This document shows, one piece after another, positions 46,152 through 56,853 of a stretch of 64,000 nucleotides of DNA; position 1 is the first letter of the stretch; every line of letters starts with the position of its first letter. The DNA is from Gnetum montanum (lineage: Eukaryota > Streptophyta > Gnetopsida > Gnetales > Gnetaceae). Location: assembly GCA_015680685.1 (NCBI GenBank), contig MNCI01023457.1, positions 1,279,654 through 1,343,653 on the forward strand, in the 5' to 3' direction. A model generated the notes under the pieces. It was not told the DNA's origin, ran no database searches, and worked only from the letters and a program-made list of their open reading frames with translations. The translations under genes were made by a program, and so were the position numbers.

Positions 46152-47288
46152 TGAAATCCCATAGCGATAATTTTTATTGTAATTTGATAGAGAGTTGAAG
46201 ATGAAAATAATTATCCTATTTTTGCACCAAAAATATAAGCTTGTGGCCTTGTTTTGGGAGAGTTTTAAGCCATTTTCAATGTACAAAATGAGGATTGTAG
46301 CCCACACACTACAAATCCCATGTATTCTTAGCTTGCTAGGTAAAAAAATATTCCACATGCTATAAATGTCATGCATCCTAGCTTGTGTAAGGCTAAAGAA
46401 TGCTCCATAAGTTGTAAATTCTATGTATGCCATGTTGTGGATCCTAAAAATACTCCATTAGCTATAAAATTGGACATTTTTACCTCACACAATGGACATC
46501 CTAGCCCCACACCATGGACAACATGTGGAAATTGGGCTTTAGTTCCACACAATGGACATCATAGTCCCACAAAATGGGTAGCTTGTGAGGTCAGCATGTA
46601 AAAGTTTGGCTTTAGTTCCATATGATGGACATCATATTCCCACACAATGGGCAACATGTGAGGTCAACATATGAGATTTGGGCTTTCAGCCCACATGTTG
46701 CACTTTGACTAAGAAGCCATTTATAATTCTCAAAACTATAATGAATGCCAGCATTATAAATTTGTAGCCTATAAATGCCAAATTCAAAGCCATTTTTGGG
46801 ATCTTTTAGCCATCATTTCTTAGTAAGAAAAATTTGCAACATACTTGTAACTGAAAGATCAAGTAGTAGTAAAGAACATTGAAGTTATTGTAGATTTTTG
46901 TGACCTTTCACAACCTTTTATAGTTCAGATCAATCAAGCAGAAAGGTGTGGTTAAGTACAAAACATAGCTTGCCTCCTATGCTAGATTTCAAAGTTATTT
47001 CTACTTTTTTGGATTTTTAAAGCCCATTGATCTATACTCTCTTAACTCATTTCATTTATAGTATTTTTAATAATATTTAATACAAATTTTGTAGTTGTTT
47101 TTGCCTTATTTTATTTGCACTTTTTATGCATATTTCACAATTTTTGGTAACAAAATTTCCAAGTCCTTAGGTAATCAGCTAGATTGTTTAAGATGATCTA
47201 GATCCTTTTCAAGGCCATGGATCGACAAGTTAAAATATCTTGCATAGAATCTTTTATTTTTCTAGCACTAAGATTTTCCACCATTACA
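46152..47288 (+). repeat. 5' LTR of the 10.7-kb element
   Basis: 1137 bp, directly repeated at 55702-56853 with many substitutions. TATAAAT at 46361-46367 is kept in the other LTR. The end ...CACCATTACA matches ...TATCATTACA. Confidence 0.88.
46470..46695. repeat. 73-bp tandem repeat, about 3 copies, in the LTR
   Basis: Units contain AGTTCCACACAATGGACATC, CATAGTCCCACA and GGGCAACATGTGAGGTCA. The same array is present in the other LTR (about 56030-56245), so it predates the insertion. Confidence 0.8.
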
Positions 47289-47293
47289 ATTTC

Positions 47294-47312
47294 TAGCACT
47301 AGAAGGAGGACC
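47294..47312 (+). other. primer binding site
   Basis: TAGCACTAGAAGGAGGACC, five bases after the LTR, differs at two positions from the site of the 19-kb element (TGGCCCTAGAAGGAGGACC). Confidence 0.68.
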
Positions 47313-48600
47313 TTTGCCTAGCTTCTCTATTAAAACCTACAATGATATATCTCTATCCATGTTTCTTCTTAGACTACAAGCCCATCTAGTCTAGTGGAAG
47401 TTTATCTTGGGTTTTTATAAAGCCCATCATGTGGGCTAAAAATCCATCATGTGGCCCTATAACCCATGTCACCTATAAAAGTCCTTAAGTTTATGTTGAG
47501 TTTCCTCTAAAGTCCATTGTATAGCCTAAGTAACAACATTGTTTTAGCATTTTTTTTCTAAGTTTCTATCACTTTTTTGGGTTTTAAAGCCAATATTGTT
47601 CACAACAACTAATGGAAATTTGATTGGATATTACTAAAACCCATTATGTGGACCATTTCTTGTTTTCCAGTCAAGGGATACCTGGAACAATAAATTCAAA
47701 CAAATTGTTACTTTGCAATTGTAGCATAGCTAGTCTCATAGGCTAAGACTTCCATACATTGGATAGCCTAATCTTCACATGTTGGATAGTCTCACAGACT
47801 GGGATCCCCGCATATTGATAGTTTCATAGACTAAGACCTCCACACATTGGATAGTCTTACATGTTGAGACCTCCACATACCAGTTAGTCTCACACATTAA
47901 GACTTCCACACACTTAGTAGTTTTACATGTTGAGACCTCCACACATTGGGCAATCTGACATGTTGTGAAAGTCTCACATGTTGAAGCTTCATACATTGTG
48001 GGCCTTATACACTACAAAATTTTAGCTTGTTTAAACATTAGAAACATTAAAATCCTTTATCACTTGGACTAATTCATTGGTTTTCTACATCAAGTTTTCT
48101 ACTGCACAACATCATTTCATGACCATGAACTAAGAATCTGCTCATCTATATGACCCTAAGGATCCAACCATAGCAAAGCATCAAGAGTTCCTTAAGAGGT
48201 TAGGACTTATTTTGGTGCATTTAAACATTGATTAGTAATACTATAACTTTATATGTGTGAAAATCCAAGTGGGATTATGCATCCCATGCAAAGATTTTAA
48301 CTTTAAGCATCACTACGAATTAACCTACAACCACATTAAATCATATAAATTTTACATGCACTTGTTGGCACAGTTGGTAAGTGTAGATGAGGATGGTGAA
48401 ATTAATGAAAGTTTAGTTTAGGATCCCACCCAAAGGGTCAAGACAAGTTTTGAGTTGTATATGAGCCAGATATGTTAATAGGAGATATTTTCTAATGATC
48501 TATCCCACAGGTGATCATGTTCAACTCTATGCATCCCATTTTAGCAATGAACCAAACTCCCCTATAACCTCCATAAGCTCACATTCCCAATCCACTTCCT
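47313..48600 (+). other. 5' leader of the 10.7-kb element
   Basis: No coding block before about 48600. Holds the 33-bp array at 47746-47990. The stretch 48000-48600 is unassigned. Confidence 0.5.
47746..47990. repeat. 33-bp tandem repeat, about 7 copies
   Basis: Units such as GAGACCTCCACACATTGGGC then AATCTTACATGTT repeat with a period of 33. Because 33 is a multiple of three, the minus strand stays open for 73 codons with an 11-residue repeat (CVEVSTCKTTK). Whether that peptide is made is unknown. Confidence 0.85.
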
Positions 48601-50400
48601 TGGTCACTTCACCATGCACCTTGCATTCTTCACTACTATGCCTCAACCCCCTTATGTAATTCCCTCCATGTCTCAACCTATTATAATTTTTTCTAGTCCT
48701 TCTCCTGGAATGGAAATTTCATGCATATCACATAACCCATTTGTTTCCAATAATCCCTTTGTTACTCATTCCCCATTGCAAACCTCATTTCCCATATTTA
48801 ACGCTCATGAAATGATAGTTACAAAATATTTTTAGTCTATACCATTGCTTGTTCCACAATCACTAGCCATCCAAAAACAACATGTGCAGCCCTTAGGAGC
48901 TCCACGAGATCTAGATCAAGCCTTCTAACTGATTCAAGACCTTACTAAGAATCTACAAAAAATAGAGGCCAACACAACACAAATGGTAAAGGGTATGAAC
49001 TTCTACCAAGATGATCCCATTAGCCCTATTGTTCCTCAAATAACCTTACTTGCATACATGCCTATATCGAACTTCACCAAATACAATGATGAAGGAGATC
49101 CTAGTGTAGACCTTGTCACCTTCCAATCTAAGTGACTCATGTTCCAAGAATGGCCTCATATGATATTCCATATTTCTCCTATGTCCTTGAAAGGAAAGAC
49201 TTTGGATTGGTACCAAACCTTACCTAGAGGTTCCATCTCCTCCCTAGATGACTCAATAGCCCTATTTGTCAACTTCTTTAAATAGAACTTGAAGCTCAAT
49301 ACGATCCTTGACTAAGTTATGAAAGTGAGGCACGAGCCACTTGAACCTATTTAAAGGTTCATTCAAAGATGGAATGAAATACTCAATGAGATCCTTGAGC
49401 CCATATCTAATACCCTCCTCTTGACTATCTTTAAGAAAGCTATTAATGACTTCATCAAATCAAAGCTTTACTATTTAGAACCTCGATCACTAAGCCAAGC
49501 CTTTTGTTAAATCAAGAACATAGAATATTTTTCAGAAGCTAGCAACAATCTATCCTATGTGGCCTACAAGGACTAGAACTCTATGAGGGATAAAGATAGG
49601 ATCAAAACAATGTAAATAATTATGGCCATAGTATCCAAGGATATGAAACAAGAAGAGAGGGAAGTACCTCCATGCAACACATCTTCTAACTTATCTCAAC
49701 CTTCTACCTCCTATACTCCCAACTAGCCAAGATCAAACTTTGAGTACAAGGATAGATCTAAATACACAAAGTTGTTCATGAAGCCCTCTAGGCTCCTAGA
49801 ATAGTTACTTAAAAATTCATTCAACATAAGTAACTATCTAAGGAAGCTTACAAAAGGTACAATCATCTTTGTGACATAGTGAGAGATGCAATGATAGAAA
49901 TCAAAGATAATTCAAAACTACCAAAGGATTTTAGGCTTGACAAGTTTTTCCATTATCACCAACTAGCTAGTCATGATGCTGATTTTCAAATAGCCCTTTA
50001 AGATAATCTCTAGAAGATGATTAACCATGGAGAGTTGTTGTTGAATAAGAACAACTTTTTGAGCTCCAACAATAACTATTTATCATTTCCTTGTCTACAA
50101 AACCAAACAGTGTAGTCCTCCTAGGGAACTATTTATCATCAAGGTACTACCAACTAGTACCCAGTTCCAAAATCTAAATCCTAGAGAACCCTTCATCATA
50201 CAAGTACCACCATCTTTGATCCCTAAAGAACCTTTCATTATACATGTTTTTCCTTTAGTGGCATCAACATCACAACCCAAACAACATGTTTTAAGACATG
50301 AGCCAAAAACGTTAGCAAGAATGGACGAAATCAAGGTCACCGCGGCTAAAAGATCACATGCCAAGGAAAAGAATTTCCTCATAAAATGAAACAAGACAAA
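48601..50400 (+). pseudogene. gag of the 10.7-kb element
   Basis: A Pro/Ser/Phe-rich N-terminus (48614-48835) resembles the Pro-rich start of the other Tat gag. The core at about 49020-49560 reads ISNFTKYNDEGDPSVDLVTF, LKGKTLDWYQTLPRGSISSL, FIQRWNEILNEILEPISNTL and KSKLYYLEPRSLSQAFC. The Cys/His segment of the family is worn to KFFHYHQLASHDADFQ and KMINHGELLLNKN at about 49950-50055. Stops and frame changes are frequent. Confidence 0.75.
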
Positions 50401-51200
50401 TGGTCATTAAAATAAAATAATATGTCATTGAACCTGCTCATATAGGTGCACTAGCCCAAATGTTGACCTATATCCCTATGAGCAGATACATGCATGCTAA
50501 CAAAGAATCCATTCACTTAGTCATTGAGTGAACTTCACTTAGTGAGGATAAACATCAACTCATGCTTTCCTTTTATGAAAATGAAGTTGATGTTGATCCA
50601 CTAAATAGAGAAGTCCTATCTAGCCCTCTCCTGATTACTATATGTGTTGGCAAGTATAAGGTTCATCATGGCCTACAACTAACATGATACCATTTACTAT
50701 TGTTGAGAAACTAGACATGACTAAAAACATCCAAGAAACCTCTACCTCCATGCTCAAGTCATTCAATGAATCATGAGTAGTGGTTCAAGATTCTATCTCC
50801 TTGGATTTCGTAGATGGAAAAAACTTGGGTTTAACTTGATCCTAGGAAGATCATCGTTGGTTATGCTTCATTTGGTTTCATCTCCTATACATTAAGAGAT
50901 TCATTTATCATATGAGGATGGTGAAATCATGATTCATGGAGATAATACATACCTACCATCAATTAATAATGTCAACATTTGTTGTGGTTTAGAGGTGGAC
51001 TTTCAAGATGAAACTCCCAACACACAAGTTAGGGTCATCAACAACAAAAACAATGTTAATAGTGCCAACTCTATGATATCAAACAACCAACAAGAAAACC
51101 TTCTACTTACCATATCGAGCAAGAAGGATGTTGAGCATAGAATTGTGTAGAAGGGATTTCTTGATAAGTCAAAGATCAAGCAACAAATTTGTAGTCAACA
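50401..51200 (+). pseudogene. protease end of the 10.7-kb element
   Basis: The frame around 50828-51150 reads GFNLILGRSSLVMLHLVSSP, IH, a stop, EIHLSYEDGEIMIHGDNTYL and CGLEVDFQDETPNTQVRVIN. It parallels the C-terminal protease segment of the 19-kb element (NLILGHPWLAQL, EIHLPYEGGEIIIYGD). The active-site DxG part is not clearly readable. It is the last coding region before the minisatellites. Confidence 0.68.
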
Positions 51201-51324
51201 TCTTGTCCCTTCTTTTACTAATTATTTTTTGTCTCATTTTTTGACTTTATATCATGTTTTAATGTTTTTTTTATTCTTGTACTTTCTTTTGAGATTATCC
51301 CACACTTTCTAGAAAAGGCCTACC

Positions 51325-51595
51325 AAGGCATAAAACTTGCAACATAATAGCTCACCAAGGCCTAAAATTGGCAACATAATGATTTGCAAAGATCTAAAAT
51401 TGGCAACCCATGGCCTTCTAAGGCCTAAAACTAGTAATAGAATGACCCACTAAGACCTAAACCTAGCAACTTGATGGCTAGCCAAGGCCTAAAACTAGCA
51501 AGACAATGGCCTACCAAGGCCTAAAATTGGTACCATAATGACCTACCCCAACCTAAATCTAATGAAATCATGACCTACTAAGGCCTAAAACTGGA
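51325..51595. repeat. 32-bp tandem repeat, about 8.5 copies
   Basis: Units AAGGCCTAAAATTGGCAACA then TAATGGCCTACC run with a period of 32 (one unit 31). A 32-base period shifts the frame each unit, so it is not coding. Confidence 0.9.
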
Positions 51596-51649
51596 AAAAA
51601 TGCAGCCTCTATACCTTATCCTTTGCAACTTCAAAATTTTCTTTATAGT

Positions 51650-53700
51650 CCAAATACTATATTAGAAGCCTGAAAAGACCAAAAACATGGTCGAAATCTA
51701 CCAGAAATAACTTTGTTAGTTCTTACACATTGGGGCCCCTATTCCACATGTTATGCAGCATGTGAGGTAGAGTGTAGATCTTACACCAACAAAATTTAAG
51801 CTTAAAAATAATCCTTAAGTTTCTTGGTGTGTTCCAAAAGACATAGGATGGAAAGCCAAGTAAAAAATAACCTTTACAAGCTACTAGATGCTGGTTTTTG
51901 GTCCTCCACATTGGGAACACAAGTCTCACATACTAGCGAATGTGTAAGATAGCATGTGCACTTTAAAAAGCTTCACTCTAGCTTCCAAAAACACCTAACA
52001 ATGGTAGTTTTCTATCCAAGACCCTAGGCACTAACATTTATGGTTCTAGAGCTCCAAAACCAAGTTGAAAAAAAATTAAAAAATAGTCAAAATTTGTCCC
52101 ACATGATGGGAAAATAAGCTTTACACACTGGCTAGCATGTGGGGTAGTGTGGAATGACTTTTAACAAGTTTTTAGTGCTCAAAATTTCTTGGACTTTGAC
52201 CAGTAGAGCTTGAGAGACCTACAGTGAAAGACAAACAAGATTTAACCTCTTTTGAGCTAATAAAAGCTGAGTTTAAGCCTCACATGCTAAGCACAAAAGT
52301 TCCACACATTGGCCAACATGTGGGGTAGTGTGTGGGCTTCAAAGAATGTTTTGCATAGCCTCTTCTAGCCTTAAAATAGCTATTTTCCATATACCTAACC
52401 TTATATGCTCTCACAAAAGCATAAAATAGAAAAAAAAACTAGTTGAAAGAACTCTATAACTACCATACAAGCTACTAAACCCTATACACAAACTTAGGAA
52501 CCTCAAGAAGCCAAAAAATGATGTTAAAATATATCAAATCTAACAATTTTAAGTTCTACATGATGGAAGACAAGGCCCACACATTGGCTAGCATGTGGGC
52601 TCATTGTGTGAATCTCATACAAATAAATTATAATATAAAAATTACATATTAATTTGCCAGAGGGTTCCAAATAGCCTAGTAGTAGAAATTTTTGACCAAA
52701 ATGGGACTTTTTAGCAATTATGAGCTATTTTTTAATCTTAGAGGTTGGGCAGATAGGTCCCACACATTAGGTAGCATGGGGAGTAGTGTATGATAGTAGA
52801 AAGGACCTTCATAAGCTTCAAACATTGATCAAAATATTCCAAAGACTTTTAGAACCCTTCTCCTCAACCTAGGTGCAACCCTAAGAATCTAAAACTACTA
52901 AAAATTGAGTTGAAATACCTCAAAAACTACCTAATGATTTTAATGTGGCCAAGAACTATCTATTAGTTTCTTGGTATATCTGGAAGACTGAAGCTAATAG
53001 AGAGAGTAAGAAAATGATCATAATAAGATACTTGATGATGATTCTAGAGCCCACATAATGCAAAGGAAAGATCCACATGTTTGGGTAGTGTGTGGCAATT
53101 CCCAAGAGCCTTACCATGTTTCAAACCCATTTCAAAGTAACTGAAAAAGATGAAAATCTTCCATACAACTTCAATGCTACCTTAGGAGCTTGGGGAAGTG
53201 TAGAAACTTGGTCAAAAACATTTAGAAACTAGAATATCTTGTTCCACATTATGGTAACCCTATTGCACATGCTAGGCAACGTGTAGGGTAGTGGGTGAAT
53301 TCTTTAGACAAGAAATATTATGCTCAAAATTATTCATAAACTGATTGGTAAGCTCCACAAAACATGGGATGGAGGAATAGCCAAAACCTTGGCCATTGCA
53401 AGCTAGGAAAACTAGTTTCTAGTTCAACATGATGGGACACCCTATTTCACACATTGGCTAGCATGTGTGCTCAACTTATGGAGCTTTTTTAGGCCAAAAC
53501 CTAGCCAAAGCTTGCAAATCTATAGCCCAAAGCCACCAAATAAGTCTTATAATAGTCCTGCATAGCCTTGAGTTGGTCACACTAAGTCAAAACAACCCCA
53601 AACTTCGTAAGAATTCTTCACACACTAGGAATTTAGGTCCCGCACACTATGATGGTAGCCCAAACTAGCCACAAATTGAGGAAGTAGTCCCACACATTGA
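51650..53700. repeat. degenerate tandem repeat of about 190 bp, about 10 copies
   Basis: The anchor words CACACATTGGCTAGCATGTG and GGGGTAGTGTG recur near 51735, 51915, 52125, 52305, 52580, 52760, 53070, 53265, 53455 and 53640, mostly 180-200 bases apart. Units also share CTTCAAAAGCCT-like and ATAGCCTTAG-like words. Similar CACACAATGG...CAACATGTGAGG words occur in the element LTRs, so the array may have grown from LTR sequence. Confidence 0.7.
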
Positions 53701-55701
53701 TAATTCAATATTTTAGCCTTTTCAAATTGTTTACCCATGAAAAGCAAGTTTTCAAGTAGTTTGCAAGTAGTTTACATAGGTTTTTGGCCTATCTTCATTA
53801 TTTTTATTATATTTTTACTTATATTAATAATTTGTAGCCTACGTTTTCCAAATTTCTACTTATTTTGACCATTTACGACCTATTTTTACTAAAGTTTATC
53901 TTATTTTAACCATAAAATAATTAAAAACAAATAAATATTATTATATTCTATCATGTGTGAGCTTGCTTGACCACATTCTACATTATTTGATAGCATTTGG
54001 CCTTATTTGACATTCTTATGCATTATGTTAACCTCATTTGACTCTTCTTTAATTTTATTCTACATCATCCTAGCCTTATTCTACCTTTCTTTACCTAGTT
54101 TTACCTAGGTCTTGCCCTATTTTATTTGGTTTTGATCTTATATTACTATACTAAGCTTTGTTATTATTAAATTGTAAAACATTATTTAATAAGTTTATCA
54201 TGCAAATGCCACTTGATGTGTAGGGTTAAGATATGGAGATGAGGAAGTAATTCAACTAGCCTTTTAAACCAAAGTAAATCCTTCTTGTGATGTTGATTCA
54301 ACCAAGTTGCCCCTAAATGCCTAAGGTAAGAACTTGTAAGCCTTTAACCATGAAGCCTAAATGCCTTAGAATGGCCTAGCTACCTTTGATCTTAAAGGCT
54401 AGAAACATCACAGAGGATTCCTTGGTTGAAGTCCTCATTTCAAACCATGATGGTAAGGAGAAAATGTTGAAAACCAAGTTTCTCACTAAAACTTTAGTTT
54501 TCTTAGGACATCACCAAGCCCCTAAAAAGCAACATTAAAGCCTTTAGATGACCTTTATTACATCTAATATTGACATGTTTTCTTATAGCCTCTATTTGTC
54601 TTTGTTGACAAGTTTGGATGAATAATCAACGTTGACAAGTTGAGTAGCCTACAACAAGCAAGCCTACATGAACTCCTACCTCTCTCTTTTTAACCTCTTA
54701 AAACTATTATAAATCTTGTACATATCTATGTAGCATGACACAAAATTAATATGTTCTAAAAATTGTTACCAATGATGGCCTATATACATCTATTGCCTCA
54801 TCTAACATTTTGTAAACATATGTATTCTTTGAATTGTTTCGTTATACTCTTGAAGTTGTGCTTGTAGAATGAGATCAGATTCATCATAGGTGTGTGATCC
54901 ATCACAAAAGTGAGTAACCACGCAAGATTTAGTTAGCTTGTTTGATCTTGTCAATAGTACTCACCTCACACCACTCTGTTACCCCTCTCAATCCACAACC
55001 TTGCAACCAAATTGTGACCTTTCCTACCTTGCTAGTAATGAAAACCAATGATTTACATGCATCATGGCCATGTAACATCTCCTCCAACCTACTCTATCAA
55101 TCAAGTTCACTAAATGCAACACATCTCATTCAGTGAGAAAAGAAAAATTCATCCTTGGCAACGAAACCCAATCAAGGCTTCACTCCCACAAAAACATGAA
55201 AGGATAAAATGCCAATAAAGAAAAAGGACCAATGTAGCCTCAAATTAAGCAAGTTAACAACTCTCTATTAAAAATAATGGGGGATTAAAGTGGCCAAAGA
55301 TGCCTACTACCAAGCACTGGTTTCTCCTAACATCATTGAGCAACCAATAGTTCAAGCAAGAATCATGTAGACCTCTTTAAGTTAGTAAGCATATCACTGA
55401 TGTACCATAGTCATGATGTAAACATTTGGAATTTCTTATTAGTCCAAAGTGACCATCTTCTCATAACCAAAAATATTCATTATCTCATCCTAAGCTCTTA
55501 ACATCCCCCTATAACCTTGTTTCACCTTCATAAGAATTTCTTGACATCGTTCGACAACTACAGAATCAAGTATGGAGAGGAAGCATTGGTGATGAACTTG
55601 TAGCCATGTTTCATATTCTTTGTTGATGTCTTTTAGGTCGATCAACGAAACATCAACAAAGAGAAGCCAATGAAATACCTTTAAAAAAATCATATGGAAA
55701 A
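53701..55701 (+). other. non-coding 3' interior of the 10.7-kb element
   Basis: No RT, RNase H or integrase block on either strand. CCT/CTA-rich words around 53950-54130 and AT-rich sequence. TTTAAAAAAATCATATGGAA just before the LTR at 55702 could be a weak polypurine tract. Confidence 0.5.
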
Positions 55702-56853
55702 TGAAAGTCCATAGCCAATATTTTCTTTATAATTTTGTAGAGAATTGAAGATGAAGATAATTTTCGTATTCTTCCACCACAAATATTAGCTTGTGGCCTT
55801 GTTTTGGAAAAATTTTAAGCCATTTTTAATGTAAAAAATGAGGTTTGTAGTCCACACATTGCAAATCCCATGCATTCTTAGCTTATGAGGTCAAAAAATG
55901 CTCCATAGGCTATAAATGTCATGTATCCTAGCTTGTGGAAGGCTAACAAATGCTCCATAAGTTGTAAATTTTATGTATGCTAGCTTTTGTGGGCTAAAAA
56001 TCCTCCATAGGTTATAAAATTGGACATTTTTACCTCATACAATGGACATCCCAACCCCAGATAATGGACAACATATGAAGTTAGCATGTCGGGGTTGGGC
56101 TTTAGTTCCATACAATGGACATCATAGTCCCACATGATGGGTAGCATGTAAGGTCATCATCTAAAAGTTGGGATTTAGTTCCACACAATGACATCATAGT
56201 CCCACATGATGGGCAACATATGAGTTCAACATATGGAATTCAGGATTTCATCCCACATCTTGCACTTTGACTAGGAAGCCATTTGTAATGCTCAAAATTA
56301 TAATGGATGCTAGTGTTATAGATTTTCAACCTATAAATGCTAGATTCAAAGTCATTTTTTGGGATTTTTTAACAACCTTTTCTTAGCAAGAAAAATTTTC
56401 AACACACTTGTAGCCAAAAGATCAAGTAGCAGTAAAGAATGGAGAAGTTATTACAGATTTCGAGACCTTTCATAGTCTTTTGCAATGCAAATCAAGTGAG
56501 TAGAAAGGTATACTCAAGTACAGAACATAGCTTGCCTCTTGCACCAAATTTCAAAATCATTTTGTATTTTTTTTAGGTTTTTAAGACCCATTGATCTATA
56601 CTCTGTGAACTCACTTTGTTTATAGTATTTTTACCACTATTAAATACAAAATTTATAGTTGTTTTGATCTTATTTTCTTTGTACTTTATATGCATATTTC
56701 ACAATGTTTGATAATAGATTTTTCAAGTTCCTAGGTAATTAGATAGATCATTTAGGGTTCTTTAGATCCTTTTCGATGCTCGTGAATCAGCAAGTTAACC
56801 TATCTTACACAAAATCTTCCAATTTTCTAGCACCAAAATTTTCTATCATTACA
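55702..56853 (+). repeat. 3' LTR of the 10.7-kb element
   Basis: 1152 bp; pair of 46152-47288, with the same order of words (GCTTGTGGCCTTGTTTTGG, CTATAAATGTCATG, TTTTAGCACC-like end). Confidence 0.88.

Larger units (their letters stand above)
46152..56853 (+). mobile_element. 10.7-kb Tat-like LTR element with gag and protease but no RT, RNase H or integrase
   Basis: Direct LTRs at 46152-47288 and 55702-56853, both TGAAA...ATTACA. PBS at 47294, gag at about 48600-50400 and protease at about 50700-51150. The rest of the interior is minisatellites and non-coding sequence. The PBS, gag core and protease end resemble those of the 19-kb element. No target duplication is seen (ACAAC left, ATGAT right). 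It is probably a non-autonomous partner of Tat elements, or an element whose pol was replaced by repeats. Confidence 0.8.

Noticed and set aside
47775-47996. Cys-rich 73-codon minus-strand frame as a possible metallothionein- or toxin-like peptide
   Set aside because: It is the translation of a 33-bp minisatellite without promoter, intron or homologue evidence; reported only as a repeat.
46152-56853. Attempt to find a target duplication for the 10.7-kb element
   Set aside because: Flanks ACAAC and ATGAT do not match; borders may be off by a few bases or the element is recombinant, so no duplication is claimed.
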